In this document: positions 1-8,649 of the stretch, piece by piece
Numbering within the stretch: the stretch's first letter is position 1
How the letters are laid out: each line of letters starts with the position of its first letter
Assembly: GCF_034006335.1 (NCBI RefSeq)
Contig: NZ_JAWDIQ010000001.1
Source: Paracerasibacillus soli
GTDB taxonomy: Bacteria > Bacillota > Bacilli > Bacillales > Amphibacillaceae
Strand: one strand, 5' to 3'
Length of the DNA: 64,000 bases
Translations under genes and position numbers: made by a program
Notes under the pieces: model-generated
The model's database searches: none
What the model was told of the DNA's origin: nothing
The model's input: the letters and a program-made list of their open reading frames with translations, nothing else

Positions 1-1391
1 ATGCAACGAGTTTTACACTTGGATTAATTGAAATGAAATTAAAAGAACATCGCTATTTAAGAGAAAGTAATCTACATGAGATTAATGCAAGTACAGTATT
101 TACAATTGGAAAAATGAATATTCACTTTTTTAAAGTAAATCATAGTATTCCTGATTGTTTAGGAGTTGTCTTTGATACACCTGAAGGTACAATTGTACAC
201 ACTGGAGACTTTAAGTTTGATTTGACACCAGCTGCCAGTAATGAACGTTCCGAAATACATAAGATGGCTGAAATTGGGAATAAGGGCGTATTGCTTTTGT
301 TATCGGAAAGTACAAATGCTGAGCGAAAAGGTTTTACTCCTTCAGAACAAATAGTTGAAGAAAATTTGGAAAGTGCTTTTTTGAAAGCGGAAAGGAAAGT
401 CATTGTATCTACTTTTGCTTCTAATATTAGCCGGGTCCAGCAGGTTGTAAATGCTTCTGAAAAAACAAATAGAAAACTAGCTTTACTTGGCAGGTCCATG
501 GTAAATGTCGTCAAAGTGGCGATGGATCGTGGTTATTTATCTGTGCCTGAAAATATGTTAATCGAGGCAAAGGAAATTAATGAATTACCTCCAGAAATGG
601 TGACCATTTTATGTACAGGAAGCCAAGGAGAATCACTAGCTGCACTTAGCCGCCTATCGACCGGTAATTTTCGTGATGCTTCGATTTTACCTGATGATAT
701 GGTTATTCTTGCAGCAGGTCCAATCCCTGGAAATGAAAAGAAAATAACGAGTATTGTAGATAACCTATTCCAGTTAGGGGCTCAAGTGATTTACGGTCCA
801 GGAAGTAGTTCAGGCATGCATGTTTCAGGTCATGGTTATCAAGAAGATCTAAAATTAATGCTTACACTTATGAAACCAACTTATTTTATTCCGATTCATG
901 GAGAATATCGTATGTTGCATCTACATCAACAGCTTGCGGAATCTGTTGGTGTAGAAAGAGAAAATACGTTTATTATCAATAATGGAGATGTAGTAGATAT
1001 AGATCAATCCACAGCCAGGTGTACAAGGAAAATACCAGCAGGCAGTACATATGTGGATGGTGTAGATGTAGGAGATATGGAATTTGTATTACGGGACCGT
1101 AGGCAAATTTCAGAAGATGGTATGCTGATGATTATTTTGCCAATGAGTAAAAAAGATGGGAAAATGCTTACTGATCCTGAGATTACTTCTCGAGGATTTA
1201 TAGATAATCAGTTTTCTGAACTAAGAATAGGAATGAACAAAGTTATTCTTGAAACGATTCGTGGCTTATATGAAGAAAACCGCAATTCACGAAATGTAAT
1301 AAAACGACAAATTAAAAAAACAGTAGGACAATATATTTATAAACGTACACGAAAGGATCCAATGATTATTCCTATTGTGATTGAAATATGA
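1..1391 (+). CDS. RNase J family ribonuclease, C-terminal part (5' end outside window)
   Basis: The reading frame is open to the left edge (codons begin at position 3: ATSFTLGLIEMKLKEH), so the N-terminal part with the HxHxDH metal motif lies outside. What is visible matches RNase J: HTGDFKFDLTP, the STFASNISRVQQV segment of the beta-CASP domain, TGSQGES, VSGHG, IPIHGEYRM, and a C-terminal domain ending in a proline-rich PMIIPIVIEI tail. RNase J enzymes are 5'-3' exo- and endonucleases in mRNA turnover and rRNA maturation. Bacillus has two paralogues, J1 and J2. This one shares NAER-x-GFTPSE with J2 but the TILCTGSQGE segment with J1, so I give no symbol. A terminator follows 190 bp downstream. 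Family assignment is firm; the paralogue is uncertain. Confidence 0.9.
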   Translation, partial: ATSFTLGLIEMKLKEHRYLRESNLHEINASTVFTIGKMNIHFFKVNHSIPDCLGVVFDTPEGTIVHTGDFKFDLTPAASNERSEIHKMAEIGNKGVLLLLSESTNAERKGFTPSEQIVEENLESAFLKAERKVIVSTFASNISRVQQVVNASEKTNRKLALLGRSMVNVVKVAMDRGYLSVPENMLIEAKEINELPPEMVTILCTGSQGESLAALSRLSTGNFRDASILPDDMVILAAGPIPGNEKKITSIVDNLFQLGAQVIYGPGSSSGMHVSGHGYQEDLKLMLTLMKPTYFIPIHGEYRMLHLHQQLAESVGVERENTFIINNGDVVDIDQSTARCTRKIPAGSTYVDGVDVGDMEFVLRDRRQISEDGMLMIILPMSKKDGKMLTDPEITSRGFIDNQFSELRIGMNKVILETIRGLYEENRNSRNVIKRQIKKTVGQYIYKRTRKDPMIIPIVIEI

Positions 1392-1583
1392 TGTAAAGGG
1401 AAAAGTGTTTGTAGATACGGGGGAAACGTGGCCGATTTCATTGTATCTCCGTTCATATATTGTAAGTTCAAGTGTAACTTAATAAAATAAAACTCAAAAT
1501 GGGGTTTAATGTAAGGCGTACTGATGAACAGACTTTTAGTTATCGTCAAGCAACTAATTTTTGTTGTGGTTAGTATAACGAAA

Positions 1584-1630
1584 CGAGGCTGACATAGGAA
1601 TTTACCTCCTCATTCAGCCTCGATTTTTAC
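1584..1630 (+). terminator. Rho-independent terminator after the RNase J gene
   Basis: CGAGGCTGA at 1584-1592 pairs perfectly with TCAGCCTCG at 1614-1622 and is followed by ATTTTT. It sits in the convergent gap between the RNase J gene and the small minus-strand gene at 1644, so it may serve both. Confidence 0.75.
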
Positions 1631-1643
1631 ATGTGGTATTGTA

Positions 1644-1754
1644 CTAATTATTAGTATTTCTTGTATTTGACTTTCCTTTTCCTCTTCTTTGTTCATCTGG
1701 TAATTTTGGCTTGTTATGTCGATTTTTTTTATTTGCTTTGCTATCTTTAACCAT
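1644..1754 (-). CDS. Very small lysine-rich protein, unknown function
   Basis: A 36-codon frame on the minus strand reads MVKDSKANKKNRHNKPKL and then PDEQRRGKGKSNTRNTNN before TAG. A GGAGGG site lies immediately upstream of three tandem ATG codons; the third (1752-1754) has the best spacing, about 6 bases. The product is strongly basic and hydrophilic, with no hydrophobic core. Size and composition recall minor small acid-soluble spore proteins, but no diagnostic motif is visible, so that is only a guess. It stands alone, convergent with the RNase J gene. Confidence 0.45.
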   Translation of the reverse strand: MVKDSKANKKNRHNKPKLPDEQRRGKGKSNTRNTNN

Positions 1755-2019
1755 CATCATCCCTCCAGTAAAATGCAAAATAGAGTCCATACGATACATT
1801 ATTAAATTAACCAAAGAATGCCGATTTATTCATGATGTCTCAAGCCGTTCTCTTAAGCTCAATATGTTGTAATATATTAATTCGTTATTGTTCTTTTACT
1901 ATAAATCTTGCATCTCTGTATTTTGAAGGGGATTTTTTCATTCATTGAATATGGTGAAGGAATGGATAGAATGTGAGTGGGGGTAGTTTTTTTATTACGA
2001 ACTGCAAACGTAGCGCTCC

Positions 2020-2358
2020 TTACTTCGGGTGATGCTCACTTAAAAATAATATATCTTCTTTCGATAAATGTTGGTTATTAATTAGCAAATTCTGATTTAT
2101 AATATGTTCCATTTTTATTTTACCATTTATTAATAAATCTCCTGTTAGGATGCATGGGATGACAGTTTCAATGCGTTTTCCTTCGTTGTCATAAAATAAA
2201 TAGCCATCTGTTTCATCATAAATAAATGAATTTACTTTCATATTTGGCGTAATAAGTAATGTTACTTTTTCGTTGTCATTCCACATTATTTTTATAAGGG
2301 TTTTCTTTTTTAATTTATTTTCTACTAAGATTTTAAGCGTAGTTAGTGATATATCCAT
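2020..2358 (-). CDS. Hypothetical protein, 112 aa
   Basis: The gene starts at ATG with TAGGAGGT eight to nine bases upstream, a strong site. The 112-residue product has no signal peptide or membrane segment. It is rich in Lys, Asn and Ile and looks like a small mixed alpha/beta protein: LLITPNMKVNSFIYDE, then a GYLFYDNEG turn, and an acidic/His C-terminus. I do not recognise a family. It is a single-gene unit on the minus strand with its own upstream gap. Good translation signals make it likely real; function is unknown. Confidence 0.6.
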   Translation of the reverse strand: MDISLTTLKILVENKLKKKTLIKIMWNDNEKVTLLITPNMKVNSFIYDETDGYLFYDNEGKRIETVIPCILTGDLLINGKIKMEHIINQNLLINNQHLSKEDILFLSEHHPK

Positions 2359-2797
2359 GTTAGTACCTCCTAGATTTGACTGATCACTTTTTCACTTTGT
2401 TTATACAATCATATTATTAACTTCAATACTTTTGCAAATATAATACATCTATTTACTTCATCACTATCGCTTTATATTTTGAATTGAGGTGTAATAAACC
2501 GCTTAAACAAAAAAAGCATCAATATTTCTTTGCGTTTCTAAAAACGATGAAGGAGAATGAATGATATTGAAATATTGAAAGGATATGTGTGCCTGCATGT
2601 ATAATGGAGGAGGATGATCAGCTAATATCGTTATTTGACATTTCATATACTTGCTATACTTGCCTTTGTCGCATAGACATTGCACAATGAAAAGGGGCTT
2701 AAGCTCCGTAGTGATGGAAGCTGTTGAAGACTGAACTTAGGTCATCATACATCATGTGTCATAACTTTTGACATCTTGAGGAGGAAGTGGGGAGTGC
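2359..2797. other. 439-bp stretch with no supported gene
   Basis: This holds the upstream region of the minus-strand hypothetical gene and of the YczE-like gene. A 60-codon minus-strand frame (2503-2685) lacks a ribosome site and looks like chance. A TTGACA (2636-2641) lies too close to a TATACT for a standard promoter. I see nothing else that can be supported. Confidence 0.5.
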
Positions 2798-3486
2798 GTG
2801 ATTAAAGTAATTCGCTGGTCGACATTTTTAGTGGGACTTATTTTTTTTAGTTTAGGTATTGCGCTAACGATAAACGTACAGCATCTAGGTGTTCACCCGT
2901 GGGATGTATTAACTGTAGCTTTGTATGAAAAAGTTGGATTTTCTATTGGAACGTGGAATATATTAATTGGCTTGGCGTTAGTAGTTTTGACTTGGATTTT
3001 TGATAAACAGTATGTGAAATAGGGACATTTTTAAATGCACTTATTGTCGGATCGTTTGTGGATTTTTTTTTATGGATAGAGATTTTGCCTACCGCATCCC
3101 ATACGTGGACAGATATATTCATCATCATATCTGGTATTATTTTGATGGGGCTATCAGGTGGACTGTATAATGCAGCTAGAATTGGTTCGGGACCACGTGA
3201 TGGTTTCATGTTATCTCTTTCTGAAAAACTAGCTTTACCAATTCGACGTGTACGAATTATAACGGAATGTTTGGTGTTGGTAGTTGGATTTTTATTGGGT
3301 GGTCCAATATTTTGGTTTACATTTATTTTTACATTTATTCAGAGCCCATTGTTTCAATTTGCTTTTGTAAAGGCTGATCAACTTTTACAGCAACTGGATA
3401 ATAAGGGGAACACGTTTCTTCATAATTTTAATAGAAAAGTGAAGAATGTAGAAAATCAGTTTGAAACAGCTGGTAAAGTTAAGTAA
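2798..3486 (+). CDS. yczE: YczE/YitT-type integral membrane protein (single frameshift)
   Basis: The protein starts at GTG and reads MIKVIRWSTFLVGLIFFSLG, followed by a GVHPWDVL motif and later GLYNAARIGSGPRDGFM. These are hallmarks of the YczE group of predicted membrane proteins (about 215-230 residues, five to six membrane helices, two pseudo-repeats with G-x-x-PWD and GPRDG). The frame breaks at 3017-3019, where AAA should be AAAA: adding one A joins QYVK to IGTFLNALIVGSFVDFF. In Bacillus yczE lies near surfactin or hydroxymethylpyrimidine genes; here it stands alone. Function is unproven, possibly small-molecule export or regulation. The gene is probably intact in the real genome. Confidence 0.75.
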
Positions 3487-3493
3487 AAATAAG

Positions 3494-3528
3494 AAGAGGA
3501 GAGGCTATTTTAACATAGCTTCTCCTTT
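3494..3528. terminator. Possible bidirectional hairpin terminator
   Basis: AGGAGAGGCTA near 3497-3507 pairs with TAGCTTCTCCT near 3516-3526 (one G-U pair). It lies eight bases after the YczE-like stop and also covers the end of the minus-strand small gene at 3505. Neither side has a long T run, so it may be only a weak terminator. Confidence 0.4.
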
Positions 3529-3690
3529 ACATAATGAAGTATTTGCAAATAGGACAGTTGTATTCTGTACTTGTTTAGTATCGTCCTGATCTACAAACAT
3601 GGATTGAATTAAAATATAGGTTAGCGCTATGACGACAACAACTATAGCAATCATAATGATGATAAGTTTACTTCCTTTTATTTGAACCAC
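3505..3690 (-). CDS. Small single-pass membrane protein, unknown
   Basis: A 61-residue product starts at GTG. It has a short basic N-terminus (QIKGSK), one strong membrane helix at about residues 10-30 (LIIIMIAIVVVVIALTYILI) and a polar 30-residue tail outside the membrane. It lies 23 bp downstream of the FAD oxidoreductase gene on the same strand and could be cotranscribed with it. The stop falls inside a hairpin. The ribosome site is weak (AAAAAGG). The hydrophobic helix supports a real gene; the function is unknown. Confidence 0.45.
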   Translation of the reverse strand: MVQIKGSKLIIIMIAIVVVVIALTYILIQSMFVDQDDTKQVQNTTVLFANTSLCKGEAMLK

Positions 3691-3713
3691 CGCCTTTTTC
3701 TCGCATCTATACG

Positions 3714-4832
3714 TTAAAATGTAATTGCATTTGATACATCATATTTACTTAAATCGATTGTAATATTTTCATCTAAGGCAAGTTGTGCAAGTTGTGTTCC
3801 GATAAAAGGTCCTGTCGTGAGGCCAGAAGCCCCAAGTCCATTCGCTAAAATAAGTCCTTCATAATGAGGGAGTTTTCCGATGACAGGTAGAAACTCTGGT
3901 GTATATGGACGGAAGCCTACTTTTGTTTTAAGAAAGGTACTATGAGCTAAACCTGGTGCAAATTCTAAAGCGGTAGTCAGAATTTCATGTAATCCACCAG
4001 CAGTCACTCGTCTATCAAAGCCAACTTCCCGAGCCTCGTGTGTAGCACCAATAATAATATGATCATCGAATGGTACAATTGATTGATTACTTGGTGGCAT
4101 CACAACTGGCCAATGTGCTGTATCGATATTTGGAAGTGCGATATGAAGCAATTGTCCTTTTTGTGGATAGCTATGAAACGTGATAGGAAGCGGTTCAAAT
4201 AGCTTATCCATCCACGCACCATTAGCAGCAATGACTATATCTCCTTCAATAAGTTCATCTTTCACTTTTACACCGGTTATCTTATTTCCAATTAAGTGTA
4301 AAGAAGCTTTTCCTTCGATAAATTGTGCACCATATTTTTGTGATGCACGAATAAGTGCATCTTGTAATAACTGCCCACTCACCCTTGCACCACCGCTAAT
4401 ATAAACAGCCCCATATCCATCAGCTATAGGAGGAAAGATATCTTTTGTTTCCGCTTGTGTAAGTAGTTGAATATCACCAATTTCAGGTGCATCTTTACGT
4501 CGGGTAATTGCGCGTTCTTTTATTTCATTCAGTTTTGCTTCATTTTGGCGTATCGTAATGGCTCCAACTTTTGCATAACCAGTTGCCATTTCTCCATCAT
4601 CTTCAAGTTCCTGTATTAATTGTGGATAGAAATGGGCCCCATTTTTAGCCAGTTCATACCAATCTTGATTTCTTCGTTGAGATAACCACGGACAAATGAT
4701 ACCAGAAGCTGCCTGTGTAGCACGCCCAGGAATATTTTCATCAATTAGGACAACATTTGCACCTGATTTAGCAAGTCGGTATGCAGTTGTTGCACCGATA
4801 ATGCCGGCTCCGATAATAATACATTTATTCAT
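3714..4832 (-). CDS. FAD-dependent D-amino acid oxidase/glycine oxidase family protein (YurR/ThiO-like)
   Basis: The 372-residue protein begins with a dinucleotide-binding fold, CIIIGAGIIGATTAYRLAKSG, followed by an acidic residue at the end of strand 2 (VVLIDE), typical of FAD binding. ATQAASGIICPW and the C-terminal FRPYTPEFLPVIG and NGLGASGLTTGP blocks are typical of the DAO family, which oxidises amino or imino acids. No thiamine genes are nearby, so glycine oxidase ThiO is less likely than a YurR-type oxidoreductase of unknown substrate. It is soluble with no signal peptide. The frame is intact. A small membrane-protein gene follows on the same strand. Confidence 0.8.
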   Translation of the reverse strand: MNKCIIIGAGIIGATTAYRLAKSGANVVLIDENIPGRATQAASGIICPWLSQRRNQDWYELAKNGAHFYPQLIQELEDDGEMATGYAKVGAITIRQNEAKLNEIKERAITRRKDAPEIGDIQLLTQAETKDIFPPIADGYGAVYISGGARVSGQLLQDALIRASQKYGAQFIEGKASLHLIGNKITGVKVKDELIEGDIVIAANGAWMDKLFEPLPITFHSYPQKGQLLHIALPNIDTAHWPVVMPPSNQSIVPFDDHIIIGATHEAREVGFDRRVTAGGLHEILTTALEFAPGLAHSTFLKTKVGFRPYTPEFLPVIGKLPHYEGLILANGLGASGLTTGPFIGTQLAQLALDENITIDLSKYDVSNAITF

Positions 4833-4919
4833 ATAAAAAATTCCTTTGCTCAGATTATCATAAGATGGTCATTCAAAATGACTGTTTGGTTAACTATTTG
4901 ACACTGCTGAAACGAACAG

Positions 4920-5362
4920 TTATGCATTTATCATTTTTTTCATTGCTTGCATTTGCCCTAAATGCATCGCTTCATGGTGGATTGAAAGGAAATATAAGTC
5001 CTCGTATGTTTTGAAATTACCAAAAGGCAATTCAAATGGTAGTGCTTGTTTCAAAAACTCATCAGATAATTCACTTATTCGTACGTACTGATCTTCTAGA
5101 TGTTTTATAAGTTCATGAAGGGTAGGAACGTTATCCTTCCAATCTGCAGGCTTTGTACCGGTAGCAAATAATTCTTGATAATGTGCTGGAAGATGTTGTG
5201 ACTCATTTCCAAATAGGAATCCTTCAGCTGAAACAAGTACATGTCCAACTTGCCAATGAATTGTATTGTTAAAGTTCTCCAATTTCGTATCAGCAGTTGT
5301 TCATCTACGCCTTTCACAAATTCCAAAAATGATTGTCTTGTAAACTCAAATGGATTTTTCAT
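4920..5362 (-). CDS. DinB-family four-helix protein (single frameshift)
   Basis: The true start is MKNPFEFTRQSFLEFVKGVDEQL. The frame breaks at 5283-5285, where one missing base separates it from ENFNNTIHWQVGHVLVSAEG. The rebuilt protein is about 147 residues. HWQVGH and the C-terminal HHEAMHLGQMQAMKK carry the three histidines expected to bind a metal in the DinB/YfiT superfamily (thiol-dependent transferase fold). The gene has its own GAGGAG site and is followed on the same strand by the FAD oxidoreductase gene after 87 bp. The substrate is not predictable. The break is most likely a sequencing error. Confidence 0.75.
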
Positions 5363-5483
5363 GTTAAATTCCTCCTCAAAGATTATGTACTATATTTAAC
5401 TATAAATTCAATTGGATAAAGGAACAAGAATTATGATTTTATAACATGTGTAGAGGATTGAACTGTTAGAAATTTCACGCCTC

Positions 5484-5567
5484 CGTGTAGAAATCTGCTA
5501 AAATCATGTAAAAGAAGCGGCTACTCATGTAGAAGTCCGCTGAAATCATGTAGAGGATGCGCTCACT
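5484..5567. repeat. Four tandem imperfect 21-bp repeats
   Basis: Units start at 5484, 5505, 5526 and 5547, each opening with C(A/G)TGTA(A/G)A followed by a variable AA/GG-TC-GCT-type core. Units 1 and 3 are closest (CGTGTAGAAATCTGCTAAAAT and CATGTAGAAGTCCGCTGAAAT); units 2 and 4 diverge more. They lie in the 448-bp gap between the DinB-like gene and ppaC. There are no unique spacers, so this is not CRISPR. Function is unknown. Confidence 0.7.
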
Positions 5568-5810
5568 GGCGCTGAAGTTCTACGTATAAATGCTTGAAGC
5601 CCACACCCGAGTCTTCGCTGCTTCATCGTGTGCCACCATTAAACAGACTCCAGCTATTTTCTAGCGACACGAGAATGGAAAATCCATAAAAAATAAATTC
5701 AGATAAAAATGGAGCATTTCCTTTAAAAATATGGTAACCTTGTTATGAAAAAATAGTTCTAAATTAAATTATCATACATATGAGATATATGAAAATGAAG
5801 GAGAATGAAA

Positions 5811-6740
5811 ATGGGTAAAACATTAATCTTTGGTCATAAAAGTCCTGATACAGATACGATTTGTTCTGCATTAGCATATGCTTATTTGAAAAAGGAAATT
5901 GGGGTAGATGCTGAAGCAGTTCGATTGGGTGAACCAAATAAAGAGACACAGTATGCATTAGACTTCTTTAAAATGGAAGCACCACGTTTTATTGAAAAGG
6001 TTGATGGCGATGTAGAGGAAGTTATCCTGGTTGACCATAATGAATTCCAACAAAGTGTTGATAATATTCGCGATGTGCGAATTGCAGAAGTAATTGATCA
6101 TCACCGTATCGCAAATTTTGAAACAAAGGATCCGCTATATTTTCGTGCCGAGCCTGTCGGTTGTACAGCGACGATTTTAAATAAAATTTTTAAAGAAAAA
6201 CAAGTTGCTATTCCAAAAGAAATTGCTGGGCTATTAGTTTCTGCTATTATTTCTGATTCGCTATTATTCAAATCTCCAACATGCACAAAGGAAGATGAAG
6301 ATGCGGCTCGTGAATTAGCCGAAATCGCGGGAATTGATTTAGAAGCATACGGACTGGACATGCTAAAAGCTGGTACGGATTTAGGAGATAAATCGGTTGC
6401 TGAGCTACTTGAAATGGATGCAAAAACATTTGAAATGGGTGGCGGTCACGTCGTCATTGCGCAAGTTAACGCAATAGATTTGGATGAAGTATATAAGCGT
6501 AAAGCTGAGTTTGAAGAAGAAATTGCTAAAGTAATTGAAAAAGATAATCTTTCCTTATTCTTACTCGTTGTGACAGATATTTTAAACAGTAACTCTGATG
6601 TACTTGCAATGGGTAAAGAATCAGCAAAAGTTGAATCGGCATTTGACGTATCATTGTCTGATAATCGTGCTCTATTAAAAGGTGTCGTTTCCCGTAAGAA
6701 ACAAATCGTGACAAACTTAACAGATGCATTTAAAGCATAA
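5811..6740 (+). CDS. ppaC: Manganese-dependent inorganic pyrophosphatase (family II)
   Basis: The 309-residue length equals that of Bacillus PpaC when starting at ATG 5811, seven bases after AAGGAG; an ATG six bases earlier is too close to the ribosome site. DHH-family motifs are all present: LIFGHKSPDTDTICSA (metal ligands His, Asp, Asp), VDHNE, VIDHHR (the DHH motif), SDSLLFKSPT, and the C-terminal DHHA2 region ending in SRKKQIVTNL, where the SRKKQ signature contacts pyrophosphate. The enzyme hydrolyses PPi to phosphate in the cytoplasm and pulls biosynthetic reactions forward. It is monocistronic with its own terminator. The frame is intact. Confidence 0.97.
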   Translation: MGKTLIFGHKSPDTDTICSALAYAYLKKEIGVDAEAVRLGEPNKETQYALDFFKMEAPRFIEKVDGDVEEVILVDHNEFQQSVDNIRDVRIAEVIDHHRIANFETKDPLYFRAEPVGCTATILNKIFKEKQVAIPKEIAGLLVSAIISDSLLFKSPTCTKEDEDAARELAEIAGIDLEAYGLDMLKAGTDLGDKSVAELLEMDAKTFEMGGGHVVIAQVNAIDLDEVYKRKAEFEEEIAKVIEKDNLSLFLLVVTDILNSNSDVLAMGKESAKVESAFDVSLSDNRALLKGVVSRKKQIVTNLTDAFKA

Positions 6741-6770
6741 CATTTTATAGATACAAATAAGATATATTTC

Positions 6771-6808
6771 AAAACACGTTATTCAAATATGGAATGACGT
6801 GTTTTTAT
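6771..6808 (+). terminator. Terminator of ppaC
   Basis: AAAACACGTTATTC (6771-6784) pairs with GAATGACGTGTTTT (6792-6805, one G-U) and continues as T, 30 bp after the ppaC stop. Confidence 0.8.
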
Positions 6809-7226
6809 ATTGTCTTTTTATTTCATGAAAGTTTTTAGTAAGCTGAAACGGTAGGTGGGAAAATCAATCAAATAAAGATAGACTAGTCAAGTGCGATGCG
6901 CCCAACTTCCATTTGATTTATGAAATGTAAACTTTGGAATCGTACTTAATAGCTTTCGGGCGTATATGGAATATAAACATGAACCCGAAACTAAGGAATA
7001 TATCATTACCCTTATAGAGACGCTAACTTATACCATTATCTTAATTATATTTACTTTTATTGTATATTAAAAGCAGCTTTCGTTGTTTTTAGAAATAGCC
7101 CCTTATCCAACATGTGCTGTGAGTTGAATAGGGGTTATCATAAGATGTGTTGGCTTGAGCAGAATAGCAATATTTAACTGATTCTATATCAGTCTAGGAA
7201 TTTGTATAGACATGTATTATTCTACT
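6809..7226. other. Gap of about 420 bp between ppaC and the enolase-family gene
   Basis: No frame of use is present. The only structure is an inverted repeat, AGCCCCTTATCCAAC (7097-7111) with GTTGAATAGGGGTT (7123-7136). On the minus strand it could terminate the gene ending at 7227, though the T tract after it is poor. Confidence 0.45.
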
Positions 7227-8357
7227 CTATGAATGAATATGAAATTCCATTTTCTGTACGGTAAACTGTTCCAGTGCATTACGGTCAATTTCATACCCAA
7301 TACCTGGCCTATCTGGTACTTTAACACGTCCATCTTCTACCACAACCTCTGGGAAGATAATATCCTTTTCCCAATAATGTGCTGAGCCTGCCATATCTGC
7401 AGGTAATGTAAATTGGGCTAAAGCGGCAAGGGCAATATTTTGTACCCGACCTACACCCGCTTCTAGCATACCGCCACACCAAACTGGTATTTCGTTATCA
7501 CGACATAAGTCATGAATCCTGACAGCTTCAGTTAATCCACCTACACGACCCGTCTTGATATTGATAATCTTGCAACTACCTAAAGCAATGGCGTGTCTGA
7601 CATCATCAAACGAGTGAATACTTTCATCTAGGCAAATAGGTGTATTGATTTTCCGTTGTAGCGTGGCATGATCAACAATATCATCATGAGCAAGTGGCTG
7701 TTCCACCATCATTAAATCAAATGCGTCAAGCTCCTTTAAAAGGGCAATGTCTTTTAACGTATAAGCTGAGTTAGCATCTGCCATGATTGGTACATATGGA
7801 AAAGCTTGGCGTACTTCACGTAAAACTTCAATATCTTGTCCTGGTTTAATTTTTAACTTGATTCGTTTAAATCCAGCTTCCATATGGCGTTCAATTGTAT
7901 GAAGTAGATCCTTCATTGTCGGCTGGATACCGATTGCAACACCTACATCAATCCATTCCCTTTTACCACCGAGTGCCTGTGCTAGTGAGATGCCTTGTCT
8001 TTTTGCATGCAAATCCCATATAGCTCCTTCAATCGCAGCTTTTGCCATATTGTTTCGCTTTATTACACTAAATAATTGTGAAATATCGTTAGGATGTGTA
8101 ATTTTATTTTCACGTAAGAGTGGAATAAGAAAGTTTTGCAATATATGGAAGCATGTTTCGGTTGTTTCTTCTGTATACCAAGGTGTTGTAAAAGCTACAG
8201 ATTCACCAAATCCATGATTTCCCTCATCATCTATAGCCTCAATAATGAAAAATTCCTTATCGTTAATTGTTCCAAAACTAGTGGAAAAAGGTTTATTTAA
8301 CCGCATTTTTAGTTTATGTAAAACTATCTTTTGAATTGGAATTGTCAATTTTGTCAC
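7227..8357 (-). CDS. menC: o-Succinylbenzoate synthase / N-acylamino acid racemase (enolase superfamily)
   Basis: The 376-residue protein has the two-domain layout of the muconate-lactonizing subgroup of enolases. The barrel carries the catalytic K-x-K (IKLKIKPG), metal ligands in MADANSAY, MMVEQPLA and CLDESIHS, the second catalytic lysine in NIKTGRVGG, and the MLEAGVGR loop. These features are shared by Bacillus-type o-succinylbenzoate synthase (menaquinone step after MenD/MenH) and by N-succinylamino acid racemase; many members do both. No other men genes lie nearby, so a racemase role is possible. The frame is intact and the gene is monocistronic. Family certain, exact reaction uncertain. 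Confidence 0.8.
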   Translation of the reverse strand: MTKLTIPIQKIVLHKLKMRLNKPFSTSFGTINDKEFFIIEAIDDEGNHGFGESVAFTTPWYTEETTETCFHILQNFLIPLLRENKITHPNDISQLFSVIKRNNMAKAAIEGAIWDLHAKRQGISLAQALGGKREWIDVGVAIGIQPTMKDLLHTIERHMEAGFKRIKLKIKPGQDIEVLREVRQAFPYVPIMADANSAYTLKDIALLKELDAFDLMMVEQPLAHDDIVDHATLQRKINTPICLDESIHSFDDVRHAIALGSCKIINIKTGRVGGLTEAVRIHDLCRDNEIPVWCGGMLEAGVGRVQNIALAALAQFTLPADMAGSAHYWEKDIIFPEVVVEDGRVKVPDRPGIGYEIDRNALEQFTVQKMEFHIHS

Positions 8358-8566
8358 CTCATAAAAATTATTATGCTCATTTCGCTAGTATACATCCAAA
8401 TGACTTGAAAGTTTTCCGTTGGCTGTCATTCGCATGTTAAGTACGCTCATCCTTCGAATTTTATCAGAGAAATCTCCATGTGTAAATGTAAGCTAGGATT
8501 TAACATCATGGACTAAGACGAGCTTTAGAAAAATACTTATACTATGCAAAAGGCTTTATCTGGTTG

Positions 8567-8593
8567 TTGACACCCCCCCTAATTGTATATAAT
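8567..8593 (+). promoter_or_regulatory. Candidate sigma-A promoter for the FtsX-type ABC transporter
   Basis: TTGACA at 8567-8572 and TATAAT at 8588-8593 are separated by 15 bp, which includes a C7 run. The spacing is shorter than the ideal 17, but both hexamers are perfect. The translation start lies 57 bp downstream. Confidence 0.5.
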
Positions 8594-8649
8594 GTTATTA
8601 ATATACAAAATACTATGCTTTTTTAGGAGAGCCCCAAAACGGAGGTAAT

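Noticed and set aside
140..514. Minus-strand frame inside the RNase J gene
   Set aside because: It is fully covered by the conserved plus-strand RNase J frame and has no ribosome site.
2503..2685. 60-codon minus-strand frame
   Set aside because: No ribosome site, odd composition and no family; the region is AT-rich intergenic DNA.
5484..5567. CRISPR array
   Set aside because: The 21-bp units abut with no unique spacers and are imperfect; no cas genes are in the window.
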